Shown: piece by piece, positions 20,417-29,149 of the stretch | Numbering within the stretch: the stretch's first letter is position 1 | How the letters are laid out: each line of letters starts with the position of its first letter | NCBI RefSeq assembly: GCF_030296675.1 | Contig: NZ_AP027736.1 | Coordinates: 2,232,001-2,296,000 of the forward strand | Origin: Demequina sediminis | GTDB taxonomy: Bacteria > Actinomycetota > Actinomycetes > Actinomycetales > Demequinaceae | Reading direction: 5' to 3' | Length of the DNA: 64,000 nt | The notes under the pieces: model-generated | Database searches by the model: none | What the model was told of the DNA's origin: nothing | The model's input: the letters and a program-made list of their open reading frames with translations, nothing else | Translations under genes and position numbers: made by a program

Positions 20417-21921
20417 TTGCCGAGCCGGATGACGTTCCACGACACCGGGGGCAGGCTCGCGCCCAGCCGTCCGTCGGTGACGGCGGCCGTGGCGTTGGCG
20501 ACCGGCGCGACAGAGGAGTCGTCATCCGCGGTCGCCGACCACGTGTGGTCGGGGTTGCTGAGGCTTGTCGCGCCCAGCACCCGCAGGCCCGGCAGCGCGC
20601 GCAGGTCGACGTCGAGCGCGAGAGGCTCGGTCAGGGAGCGGTTGATCGCGAAGATCACGGTCTCGCCCGTCTCGGGATCGCGGGTCGCCACCGCGTCGAG
20701 CAGGGGGACCTCCCCGTAGCGCGCGGTCTCGTAGAGCGGCGCCTGGACCTCGACGCGCAGCACCTCGCCGCGCGCGAGCGCCGCGGCCTGCGCGAAGGGG
20801 TGGAAGGTGGTCTGGCGCCACGAGCGTCCGCCCGGCTCGGTCATGATCGGTGCGATCACGTTGACCAGCTGTGCAAGCGACGCCGAGTGGACCCGGTCCG
20901 TGTGGCGCAGGAGCGAGATGAGCAGGCCGCCCACGACCACGGCGTCCGCGACGTTGTAGCGGTCCTCGAGCAACACGGGCGCGACCGGCCAATCGGTGCC
21001 CGACGGCGGGCGCGACTCCGCGCGATGCTGGTACCAGACGTTCCACTCGTCGAACGAGAGGTGGATGCGCTTGGTCGCCTTCTTCTGCGCGCGCACCAGG
21101 TCCGCCGCCGCGACCACCGCCTCGACAAAGTGATCCATGTCGACCGCCGAGGCGAGGAACGAGCCCAGGTCGCCGTCCTCCTCGAAGTAGTAGGCGTGCG
21201 CGGACACGTAGTCGACCTGCTCATACGTGTGCCCGAGCACCGTGCGCTCCCACTCCCCGAACGTGGGCATCGACGAGGCCGAGGACCCGCACGCGACCAG
21301 CTCGAGGTCCGGATCGATCATGCGCATCGCGCGCGCGGTCTCCTCCGCGAGGCGCCCGTACTCGTCGGCCGTCTTGTGGCCGAGCTGCCACGGCCCGTCC
21401 ATCTCGTTGCCCAGGCACCACATGCGGATGTTGTGCGGGAGCTCGGCGCCGTGGGAGCGGCGCAGGTCGGACCAGTACGTGCCGCCCTCGACGTTGCAGT
21501 ACTCGAGCAGGTCCAGCGCCTCCTGCACGCCGCGGGTGCCGAGGTTGACGGCCATCATGGGCTCGGTGCCCGCCTTGGCCGACCACCGCATGAACTCGTC
21601 GACGCCCACGAGGTTGGGCTCGGTCGAGTGCCATGCGAGGTCGAGTCGCCGCGGCCGCGACTCGACGGGCCCGATCCCGTCCTCCCAGCGGTATCCCGAC
21701 ACGAAGTTGCCGCCCGGATACCGGACCGTCGACACGCCCAGCTCCCGCGTGAGCGCGATCACGTCCTCCCGGAAGCCGTCGGCATCCGCGGTCGAGGAGG
21801 CGGGATCGTGGATGCCGCTGTAGACGCAGCGGCCGAGGTGCTCGACGAACGAACCGAACGTGCGCCGGCGCACCGGCCCTACGCGGTAGGCGGGATCGAG
21901 GATGAGGGAGGCGTGGATCAC
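20413..21921 (-). CDS. abfA: GH51 alpha-L-arabinofuranosidase
   Basis: A 502-residue intracellular enzyme that releases alpha-L-arabinofuranose from short arabino-oligosaccharides. GH51 landmarks are FGSFVEHLGRCVYSGI, STVRYPGGNFVSGYRWEDGI, the acid/base Glu in CLGNEMDGPWQ (about residue 170) and the nucleophile Glu in LSFDEWNVWY (about 290). There is no signal peptide. It begins 42 bases after the GH27 stop and overlaps the GH43 start by four bases. Expression is presumably controlled from the operator at 23296. Confidence 0.95.
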   Translation of the reverse strand: MIHASLILDPAYRVGPVRRRTFGSFVEHLGRCVYSGIHDPASSTADADGFREDVIALTRELGVSTVRYPGGNFVSGYRWEDGIGPVESRPRRLDLAWHSTEPNLVGVDEFMRWSAKAGTEPMMAVNLGTRGVQEALDLLEYCNVEGGTYWSDLRRSHGAELPHNIRMWCLGNEMDGPWQLGHKTADEYGRLAEETARAMRMIDPDLELVACGSSASSMPTFGEWERTVLGHTYEQVDYVSAHAYYFEEDGDLGSFLASAVDMDHFVEAVVAAADLVRAQKKATKRIHLSFDEWNVWYQHRAESRPPSGTDWPVAPVLLEDRYNVADAVVVGGLLISLLRHTDRVHSASLAQLVNVIAPIMTEPGGRSWRQTTFHPFAQAAALARGEVLRVEVQAPLYETARYGEVPLLDAVATRDPETGETVIFAINRSLTEPLALDVDLRALPGLRVLGATSLSNPDHTWSATADDDSSVAPVANATAAVTDGRLGASLPPVSWNVIRLGK

Positions 21922-21963
21922 GATGGTCCTTTCTGGCCGCGCGTCGCTGCGCGGATGACGAGT

Positions 21964-23250
21964 CTAGAGAACGTTATCGAACGCGACCCACGCGACGTCG
22001 TGGGGCGCGAGGGTGGCGACCAGGTCGCCCCCGTCGAGCCTGGCAAGGGACGATGCCCCCCACAGGTCGGTGACCCGCGTCGCGTGGGTGGCATGAGGGG
22101 TGAGTGACGACACGGGAACGCGGATCGCGCGTGGCTGACCGCCCGTCCAGAACACCGCGGCATACCGGCGATCGCCCCGTGCGGCCGATGCCGTCCATGC
22201 GATGATCTCGCCGTCGTCGAGCGGCTCGCGCAGCGCCTCCGCGCCCTCACGTGACCCCGTGAGCACTTCCTGGATCGCGGGGTTCGCGAGCAGCTCGAGC
22301 GTCTGCTCGGACGTGTGAGGCAGGTCGCCGCCGACCATGAGGGGCGACCTCGCCATCGTCCACAGCGTGAGCAGCGTGCGTTGTTCCGCGAGGGTGAGGC
22401 GACTGTCGCGCTCGTCCCCACGCTCGGCGCGAATCCCGATGCGCCCGAGCGGCAGCATGTCGGCATCCGTCCAGCCGCCCGGCCGCTGGTGCGGGGCCCA
22501 CCGCGCGAGGCGGGTGAACTGCGCGTGGACGTCCTCCCGGCGGTCCCAGAGGTCGTCCGAGACACGCCACATCTGCGCGTGGTCGCGCAGATGAGCGAGG
22601 TGGGTGGTCGACAGGTGGGTGCCCGGCGACAGGGACAGCACGATCGGCCGCCCCGAACGCTCGATGGCCCGCGCGTAGGCCTCGATCTCGCGTGCGTGAT
22701 ACGGCGCCTGCATGTCGTCCGCCTTGATGAAGTCGACCCCCCACGAGGCGAACTGCGCGACCTGAGAGTCGTAGTACGCCTGCGCACCGGGGTGGTCCTG
22801 GTCGAGTCCCACGTTGTCGGGGTTCCACGCGCACGCGCGGTCGGGGTCGGCGATGTCGGCCGCGGTCCACTGCGTGCCGAGGATGGGGAGGTTGCGCTCG
22901 ACCGCGAGCCGCGGGATCCCGCGCATGATGTGGAGACCGAACTTCAGCCCGAGACCGTGAACGGTATCCGCGAGCGGGCCGAACCCCGCGCCCCCGGCGG
23001 CGGAGGGAAAGCGGTTGACCGCGGGCAACTGGCGGCCGAACGCGTCGAGGGCGAGCGGCGCATCCGCGTTGTATCCGTGCGCGCGCGCCGTCGGGTCGTA
23101 CCAGGCGATGTCGACCACGACCGTGTCCCAGCCGTGGGGGAGCAAGCGCTCCGCGAGCACGCGCGCATTCGCGAGGACCTCGCGCTCGGTCACCGTGGTG
23201 CCGTAGCAGTCCCAGCTGTTCCATCCCATGGGAGGGGTGGAGGCGAGCAT
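21964..23250 (-). CDS. GH27 family glycosidase (alpha-galactosidase or beta-L-arabinopyranosidase)
   Basis: This 428-residue enzyme starts MLASTPPMGWNSWDCYGTTV, the GH27 signature. The nucleophile Asp is in GVDFIKADDMQAP (about 178) and the acid/base Asp in WRVSDDLWD (about 232). There is no signal peptide. Most GH27 enzymes are alpha-galactosidases, but the family also includes beta-L-arabinopyranosidases, and the nucleophile motif KADDM differs from the usual KYDDC. Because it leads an operon with two arabinan enzymes, beta-L-arabinopyranosidase activity on arabinan or arabinogalactan side chains is a fair inference but unproven. Confidence 0.88.
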   Translation of the reverse strand: MLASTPPMGWNSWDCYGTTVTEREVLANARVLAERLLPHGWDTVVVDIAWYDPTARAHGYNADAPLALDAFGRQLPAVNRFPSAAGGAGFGPLADTVHGLGLKFGLHIMRGIPRLAVERNLPILGTQWTAADIADPDRACAWNPDNVGLDQDHPGAQAYYDSQVAQFASWGVDFIKADDMQAPYHAREIEAYARAIERSGRPIVLSLSPGTHLSTTHLAHLRDHAQMWRVSDDLWDRREDVHAQFTRLARWAPHQRPGGWTDADMLPLGRIGIRAERGDERDSRLTLAEQRTLLTLWTMARSPLMVGGDLPHTSEQTLELLANPAIQEVLTGSREGAEALREPLDDGEIIAWTASAARGDRRYAAVFWTGGQPRAIRVPVSSLTPHATHATRVTDLWGASSLARLDGGDLVATLAPHDVAWVAFDNVL

Positions 23251-23295
23251 CGTCGCTCCTTCGGTCGTGGACGCCCGTGGGTGGCCGTCCGCTCT

Positions 23296-23343
23296 CTACA
23301 TCGTTGTAGGCCAATCGTGCCCATCGGGCGCCGGATTCGTCAA
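23296..23343 (-). promoter_or_regulatory. promoter and LacI-type operator of the GH27-GH51-GH43 operon
   Basis: On the minus strand, TTGACG (23338-23343) and CACGAT (23314-23319), spaced by 18 bases, form a plausible promoter. The near-perfect palindrome CTACATCGTTGTAG (23296-23309) follows just downstream of the -10, where a bound repressor would block initiation. The same motif recurs at 23520 and 32165. Confidence 0.7.
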
Positions 23344-23490
23344 GTTGTGGCGCTGGGCGGCGTGTGGAGCAGTGCCGGGACGCGGGTGTCGCGCGCCGTT
23401 CTCGCGGGCCCTCCCGGCCCCGCGTGACGGCATCGTCCCTCATAAAGCGGCCCTACCGTCGTGCGAGACGGAATCGTGACCTGGGTCCGC

Positions 23491-23533
23491 TTGACCGCCT
23501 GCCGCGAGATGTGTCATGGTTCCATCGTTGTAA
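23491..23533 (+). promoter_or_regulatory. promoter and LacI-type operator of the sugar importer operon
   Basis: TTGACC (23491-23496) and CATGGT (23515-23520), spaced by 18, form the candidate promoter. The operator TTCCATCGTTGTAA (23520-23533) overlaps the end of the -10 and the start point. Its core CATCGTTGTA matches the site at 23296 exactly. Confidence 0.65.
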
Positions 23534-23673
23534 ATCTCCCGGCACGGTGCCGGGCTGACAGCCTGGGGTCAATGACGACCAGGTCGGAGACTGGTTCCCT
23601 TTCCCGCGGGAGGGGAGCCGGACTACCGCCCGGCCCGACCTCACTCGTCAATGAAGATCAGGGAGGCAGGCAG

Positions 23674-25074
23674 ATGCGAAGGATGAAGGCGGCGGCGGTC
23701 GCGGCCACCATGGCTGGAGCCCTCACGCTCGCGGCGTGCAGCGGCAGCTCGAGCGGCAACGCGAGCGAGGAGCCCGACACCTCGGGCGGCGACGCCCCCA
23801 ACGAGCTCACGTTCATGTTCCGCGGCGGCGAGTACGACAAGCTCGCCTACGAGCAGGCGATCGCGAGCTTCGAGGAGGAGACCGGCGCCTCGGTGACGAT
23901 GATCATCACGGATGCCGACCAGTACGCGACCAAGCTGCAGGCGGCCATCGCGGGCAACAAGGTTCCCGACGTGTTCTACATTGAGCCCGGCCGCATGCAG
24001 GGCTACGTCTACGCCAACGTCCTGGCGGACCTCACGAGCTACGTCGAGCAGGACGTGCTCGACAACATCTGGGACTTCGGCGTCGAGGCCTACCGCTTCG
24101 ACAAGGAGACCGGTCAGGCCCGCACCGGACCGCTGTACGGCCTGCCCAAGGACGTGGGGCCGTTCGGCTTCGGCTACAACACGGTGATGTTCGAGAAGAT
24201 GGGCATCGAGGCGCCCGACCCGGACGTGCCGCTCACGTTCGACGAGTTCGTCGACATCGCGAAGCAGCTCACCACCGACACCGACGGCGACGGCGAGCTC
24301 GACCAGTGGGGCACCGGCCTCAACGTCCAGTGGAACTCGCAGGCCTTCGTCTGGGGCGCCGGCGGCGACTGGATCTCGGAGGACCAGAAGACCGTCACGG
24401 TCGACGACCCCGCCTTCGCGGAGGCGCTCCAGTGGTTCGCCGACCTTCAGCTGGTCGAGCAGGTCACGCCCTCGGTCGAGCCGGCGCAGACTCTCGACAC
24501 GTACCAGCGCTGGATGGCGGGAGAGATCGGCTTCTTCCCCGTGGCGCCGTGGGACATCGCAACCTACAACGCAGTGGCCGAGGAGAACCCCGACACGTTC
24601 GGCTACGACGTGATCCCCTACCCCGTGGCCAACGCGGGTGACGAGACCGCGACGTGGCTCGGCTCGCTGGGCATCGCGGTCGCGGAGACCTCCAAGAACA
24701 AGGACCTCGCCGCTCAGCTCGCGGTGTACCTGTCGACCGACCTCGAGGCGCAGAAGATCCTCGCCGAGAATAAGGTGCAGATCCCGAACATCAAGGACTA
24801 CGCGTTCGGCGAGTGGATCGAGACCGATGCCCCCGCGGCCGGCTGGCCCGCCAACACCGAGGAGTTCCTCCAGATCGCGGACGAGTACGGCCGTGCCCTC
24901 CCCGGCACGTGGACGTATGCGCCCGAGTGGTACGACGAGTTCTGGGTGGGAATCGACCAGGTCCTGACCGGCCAGATGACCGCAGCCGACTATGCGGCGC
25001 AGGTCCAGCCCAACATGCAGAGCAAGCTCGACCTCGCGTGGAGCAACGCCGAGCAGGCCAAGGCCCAGGGCTAG
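23674..25074 (+). CDS. sugar ABC transporter solute-binding lipoprotein
   Basis: A 466-residue extracellular binding protein of the maltose-binding-like family (SBP_bac_1). ATG 23674 follows GGGAGG. The signal peptide MRRMKAAAVAATMAGALTLA ends in the lipobox LAAC, with Cys22 as lipidation site, so the mature protein is membrane-tethered. The body shows typical motifs (NELTFMFRGGEYDKLAY, PDVFYIEPGRMQGYVY, GYNTVMFEKMGI). It heads an operon with two permeases, a cytosolic GH43 and a DUF624 protein. Context indicates arabino-oligosaccharide binding. Confidence 0.92.
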   Translation: MRRMKAAAVAATMAGALTLAACSGSSSGNASEEPDTSGGDAPNELTFMFRGGEYDKLAYEQAIASFEEETGASVTMIITDADQYATKLQAAIAGNKVPDVFYIEPGRMQGYVYANVLADLTSYVEQDVLDNIWDFGVEAYRFDKETGQARTGPLYGLPKDVGPFGFGYNTVMFEKMGIEAPDPDVPLTFDEFVDIAKQLTTDTDGDGELDQWGTGLNVQWNSQAFVWGAGGDWISEDQKTVTVDDPAFAEALQWFADLQLVEQVTPSVEPAQTLDTYQRWMAGEIGFFPVAPWDIATYNAVAEENPDTFGYDVIPYPVANAGDETATWLGSLGIAVAETSKNKDLAAQLAVYLSTDLEAQKILAENKVQIPNIKDYAFGEWIETDAPAAGWPANTEEFLQIADEYGRALPGTWTYAPEWYDEFWVGIDQVLTGQMTAADYAAQVQPNMQSKLDLAWSNAEQAKAQG

Positions 25075-25148
25075 CCGAGCCCACGAGCACGATCCCGGGG
25101 CCGGTACCACGGCACCGGCCCCGGGACCGCTCGAGGAAGGACTGAGAG

Positions 25149-26102
25149 ATGGCGACCACAGCGCCCGAGCAGGCGACCAGCCGCTGGACCAAGGAGGACG
25201 CACGCGCCGCGCGCAAGCGCAACGCGAAGCTCCACCGCAAGGAATACGTGTGGGCGGCGGCATTCCTCGCGCCGCCCGTGATCGGGTGGATTGCGTTCCT
25301 GCTGTTCCCCATGGCGTTCTCCGTGTATGCGTCCTTCACCAACTGGAATGGCCTGGGGGCCATGCAGTGGATCGGACTGCAGAACTACGTGAACCTGTTC
25401 CAGGATCCGTATTTCTGGAAGGCGCTGTGGAACACGCTCTTCTACATGATCGGCATCCCGATCGGCCTGGCCCTGTCGCTGGGTCTCGCGCTTGCGCTGA
25501 GCCGCAAGATCCGCGGACGCACGTTCTTCCGCACGGTCTACTACATCCCCGTGATCTCCTCGCTCGCGGCGATCGCGATCCTGTGGCAGTGGGCCTACAA
25601 CGGCGACTTCGGGCTCGTGAACCAGGTGCTCGCGCTGTTCGGCATTCAGGGTCCCAACTGGCTCATGGACCCGGTCACCGCCAAGCCGGCGCTGGTCATC
25701 ATGATGGTCTGGAAGGGCCTCGGGTACTCGATGATCCTGTACCTGGCCGCCGTGCAGGCGGTGCCGCGGTCGCTGTATGAGGCGGCCGCGCTCGACGGTG
25801 CGAACGCGTGGAAGCGGTTCACCAAGATCACCTGGCCCATGGTGCGGCCCGTGACGTTCTTCCTCGTGGTCACCAACATCATCGGCGGCTCGATGATCTT
25901 CACCGAGATCAACATCATGACGCCCACCGGCGGACCGCAATGGAGCACCGCGTCCCTGGTCTGGTACGTCTGGAACAAGGCCTTCCGCAACCTGCAGATG
26001 GGCTACGCGACAGCGATGGCGCTGGTCCTCGGCATCCTCGTCCTCATCGTCACGATCATTCAGTTCCGGCTGAACCGTGCCAACAACTTCTCGATCGACT
26101 GA
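25149..26102 (+). CDS. sugar ABC transporter permease (MalF-type)
   Basis: A 317-residue inner-membrane protein with six predicted helices, beginning with a basic cytoplasmic tail and then YVWAAAFLAPPVIGWIAFLL. The EAA loop that contacts the ATPase reads YEAAALDGANAWKRFTKITWP (split in the text around residue 217). It pairs with the next gene to form the translocation pore. A ribosome site AGGAAGGA precedes ATG 25149. No ATPase gene lies in the operon, so a shared MsiK-like ATPase encoded elsewhere is probably used. Confidence 0.92.
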   Translation: MATTAPEQATSRWTKEDARAARKRNAKLHRKEYVWAAAFLAPPVIGWIAFLLFPMAFSVYASFTNWNGLGAMQWIGLQNYVNLFQDPYFWKALWNTLFYMIGIPIGLALSLGLALALSRKIRGRTFFRTVYYIPVISSLAAIAILWQWAYNGDFGLVNQVLALFGIQGPNWLMDPVTAKPALVIMMVWKGLGYSMILYLAAVQAVPRSLYEAAALDGANAWKRFTKITWPMVRPVTFFLVVTNIIGGSMIFTEINIMTPTGGPQWSTASLVWYVWNKAFRNLQMGYATAMALVLGILVLIVTIIQFRLNRANNFSID

Positions 26103-26118
26103 GGGAGGGAGACTTCAC

Positions 26119-27062
26119 ATGAGCGTCACCTCGTCAACCGCGAAGACCGCCCCCGCCGCGATGGTCAAGGCGACCGGCGGCGACCCCCGTCCCGCGATTG
26201 CGCCCGGCTTCTTCAAGGCCAAGGGCGCCACCCGCGAGAACCCGCTGGTCAATGCGTTCCTCACCGCGATCCTTGCGGTCGGCGCCGTCATCATGGCCGC
26301 GCCGTTGCTGTGGATGGTCTCGACCTCGCTCAAGACCAAGGAGGGCGTGTACGCCCTCCCCCGGAGTGGATTCCCGATCCGTTCATGTGGGACACGTACG
26401 TGCGCCTCTTCGACGACACCTACGTGCTGTCGGGCATCAGGAACTCGCTGATCGTCTCGGTCAGCGTGACCGTGGTCGGCACCGTGTTCTCGGCGCTCGC
26501 GGCCTTCGCCCTCGCGAAGCTCCGCCTCCCCGGCAAGAACGCGATCTTCCTCATGCTGCTGTCGGGAATGATGGTGCCGTTCCCCACGCTGATGATCCCT
26601 CAGTTCGTGATGTTCTCGAAGATCGGCTGGGTGGACACGCTGCTCCCGCTGATCGTGCCCGTCATCCTGGGCAACGTCATCATGATCTTCTTCCTGCGCC
26701 AGTACCTGCACAACGTGCCCGACTCGCTGGTCGAGGCGGCCAAGATCGACGGTGCTTCCTACCTGAAGATCTTCTGGACCATCATCGTGCCGCTCATCCG
26801 GCCGGCGATCGCCGCGCAGTTCATCCTGTGGTTCATGTTCGTGTGGAACGACTACCTGGCGCCGATCATCTACCTCAACACCCCCGAGATTCAGACGCTC
26901 CAGGTGGTGATCGCGAACATGAACGTCCAGTACGCGACGCAGCGCGACTACCCGCTCATCATGGGTGCCTCGGTGGTGTCGGTCCTGCCCATCCTGATCG
27001 TCTTCCTGGTCTTCCAGCGCCAGATCATCGAGTCGATCGCCCTCACCGGATCGAAGACCTGA
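26119..27062 (+). CDS. sugar ABC transporter permease (MalG-type; one-base undercall near 26358)
   Basis: The second pore subunit. The N-terminal part (MSVTSSTAKTAPAAM... LLWMVSTSLKTKEGVYALP) and the rest (PEWIPDPFMWDTYVRLF ... EAAKIDGASYLKIFWTI, the EAA loop) lie in different printed frames. One extra C in the run 26358-26362 joins them as YALPPEWIPDPF, the junction expected for this family, giving about 314 residues with six helices. It starts 16 bases after the first permease and ends two bases before the GH43 start. Confidence 0.9.
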
Positions 27063-27063
27063 G

Positions 27064-28425
27064 ATGACCACGACCGACACGGCCCCGTCCCTCGACGGCG
27101 GGGCCGGTGGCCCCTCGCGTCCCGATCCGTCCACCTGGGGCGCGCGCAACGCCCACGACCCGACCGCGGTGCGTGACGACCACGGCGTCTACTGGCTGTT
27201 CTCGACCGACGCCGATGCCGACGGTCCCCTGCGCGCCTCCGGCGTCCAGATCCGGCGCTCGACCGACCTGGTCACGTGGGAGTACGTGGGCTGCGCCCTC
27301 GATGGCGTGCCTGCACCGGCCTTCGCCCACACGGGCGCCGACGGCCTCTGGGCGCCCGACGTGGTGCGCGTGGAGACCGCGGACGGTGTCCAGTGGCGCA
27401 TGTACTACTCGGCGTCGACCTTCGGCTCGCGCACGTCGGCGATCGGCCTGGCGACCGCGCCCGCTCCGGAGGGGCCGTGGGAGGACCGCGGGCTGGTGGT
27501 CGCGACGCGTCACGAGGTCGACCACCACAACGCGATCGACGCGCAGCTGGTGATCGACGGTAAGCGTCACGTCATGGTCTACGGCTCGTTCTTCGCGGGC
27601 CTTCACGTGATCGAGCTCGACCCGGTCACCGGCTTCGCTCTTCCCTCCGGGAAGGCGATCACGCCTGCTCCGGATGGGCCGGCATCGTCCCCCGGCACGC
27701 TCATCGCGCGGCGCCCGCGCGACGTCGACACCGCGCTCGAGGGCCCGTACGTGATCGCCCGCCCCGGCGGGGGCTGGGCGCTGGTGGTCTCCTATGACTC
27801 GCTCGTCAGCACGTATCACCTGCGCGTCGCGGTCGCGCGCGACCTCGAGGGGCCGTACGTCGATCCCGCCGGTCACGCGATGACGGATCTCGACGCCGAC
27901 CCGACCTCGGTGGGCCTCACGGTGCTCGCGAGCCATCGGCTCGAGGGTGCGCGCGGCATCCTGGCGCCCGGTCATGCCTCGGTGCTGACGGAGCAGGGGC
28001 GCCAGCTGCTGGTCCACCACACCCGCTTCGAGGAGACGCCGCGACAGCACGAGGTGCAAGTGCGCAGGCTCGTATGGACCCACGAGGGCTGGCCCCTGGT
28101 GTCGATCCAGCCGTGGGCCGGAGCGCGCGAGAACGACGACGAGTCCACATGGCCGTCGCGCCTCGCGGAGCTCGAGGGCGAGTGGGAGATCGTCGACTTT
28201 GGCGGCCCCACGGACGTCGTGACGCCGTCGCGGCGCGTGCGTGTGGGCCCCGCGGAGCTTGAGGGGCTGGTCGCGCACGGCGCCGGGCGGTTCACTCGCG
28301 ATGGTTCGTCGCCCGTGGACGCCGTGGTGTTCCCCGGGTGGGATGCGGTGCGCGGCCGCGCGGCGCTCGTCTGTGCCGCGCGCGGTCCGGCGGGCTCGGT
28401 CGTGGTCGGCACGCGGGTGGGATGA
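27064..28425 (+). CDS. cytoplasmic GH43 arabinan-degrading enzyme with C-terminal beta-domain
   Basis: This 453-residue enzyme has no signal peptide. Its GH43 propeller (about 20-340) has Asp in NAHDPTAV, Asp in HNAIDAQL and Glu in ALEGPYVI at the catalytic positions, and STFGSRTSAIGLATA matching the secreted paralogue at 19370. A C-terminal domain of roughly 100 residues (ELEGEWEIVDFGG onward) resembles the beta-barrel GH43_C extension of arabinanases. Encoded with the importer, it likely trims imported arabino-oligosaccharides. Its stop overlaps the DUF624 start (ATGA). Confidence 0.87.
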   Translation: MTTTDTAPSLDGGAGGPSRPDPSTWGARNAHDPTAVRDDHGVYWLFSTDADADGPLRASGVQIRRSTDLVTWEYVGCALDGVPAPAFAHTGADGLWAPDVVRVETADGVQWRMYYSASTFGSRTSAIGLATAPAPEGPWEDRGLVVATRHEVDHHNAIDAQLVIDGKRHVMVYGSFFAGLHVIELDPVTGFALPSGKAITPAPDGPASSPGTLIARRPRDVDTALEGPYVIARPGGGWALVVSYDSLVSTYHLRVAVARDLEGPYVDPAGHAMTDLDADPTSVGLTVLASHRLEGARGILAPGHASVLTEQGRQLLVHHTRFEETPRQHEVQVRRLVWTHEGWPLVSIQPWAGARENDDESTWPSRLAELEGEWEIVDFGGPTDVVTPSRRVRVGPAELEGLVAHGAGRFTRDGSSPVDAVVFPGWDAVRGRAALVCAARGPAGSVVVGTRVG

Positions 28426-29126
28426 TGGCGATCGTGGCGGACAGGAAGGCGCGACCCGGACGCGTGAAGCAGCCGGTGCCGCTCGAGGGCAGCGCCGGCG
28501 AGCAGGACATTCCTGGCTGGTCGGGCCGGCTCATGGCGTGGTTGCGCGTCGCGGCGCAGCTCGCCGGGATTCAGATCCTCATGGTGACAGGGACGATGCT
28601 CGGGCTGGGGATTGCGGGCCTGGGGCCGGCGATGACCGCCGGGGCGATCCTGCTGCGCAGGCTTGCCGAGGGCGACGCGTCCGATGCGCTGTGGCGAGAC
28701 TTCTGGGGTGCGTATCGCCAGGAGTTCCGCCGCGCCGTGATCGTCACGGCCCCGCTCATCCTGGTGGTCGTGCTCGCCTGGTATGAGCTGCTGGTGTTGC
28801 TCGCGCACGGGTCTGGGACGCTGGCCGCGGTGCTGACGGGGGCCGTGATTGCCGTGGGCGGCTACGCGATCGCGTGCCTGGTCTACGCCCCGCACGTGCT
28901 GCGCCGCTACGGCGACGCCCCGCTGCCCGCGCTGCGGTTCGTGGCGCTCGCCCCGCTCCTGTCTCCGCTCACCGCTGTCGGATGCGCGGTCACGGCGGTT
29001 GCCCTGATCGCGGTGGGACTGCGCTACCCGCCGCTCCTGGTGCTCGCGGGCATCGCCGTGCCGCTGTTGCTGACCGGGCTGCTGGTCGACCGCTGGCTCG
29101 ACAAGGTCGACGCGCGCCGGGCCTAG
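28422..29126 (+). CDS. DUF624 (YesL-type) membrane protein
   Basis: This 234-residue protein has about five membrane helices (for example AQLAGIQILMVTGTMLGLGI; VIVTAPLILVVVLAWYELLV) and the DUF624-like GPAMTAGAILLRRLAEGDA near the first loop. Such proteins accompany sugar ABC importers and glycosidases in many Gram-positive loci; the function is unknown, perhaps assembly of or coupling to the importer. Two consecutive ATG codons (28422, 28425) overlap the GH43 stop. It is the last gene of the importer operon and converges on the lacI gene. Confidence 0.82.
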   Translation: MMAIVADRKARPGRVKQPVPLEGSAGEQDIPGWSGRLMAWLRVAAQLAGIQILMVTGTMLGLGIAGLGPAMTAGAILLRRLAEGDASDALWRDFWGAYRQEFRRAVIVTAPLILVVVLAWYELLVLLAHGSGTLAAVLTGAVIAVGGYAIACLVYAPHVLRRYGDAPLPALRFVALAPLLSPLTAVGCAVTAVALIAVGLRYPPLLVLAGIAVPLLLTGLLVDRWLDKVDARRA

Positions 29127-29149
29127 CCGGGACCGATCCCGGCGGCCTC

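Larger units (their letters stand above)
23251..23673. other. intergenic control region between divergent sugar operons
   Basis: This 423-base gap separates the GH27 start from the solute-binding-protein start. It holds two divergent promoters, each with one copy of the LacI-type operator, and a long leader (about 140 bases) before the importer gene. The leader contains a short dyad (CCCGGCACGGTGCCGGG, 23538-23554). I see no further gene; the open frame through it has no start signal. Confidence 0.75.
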
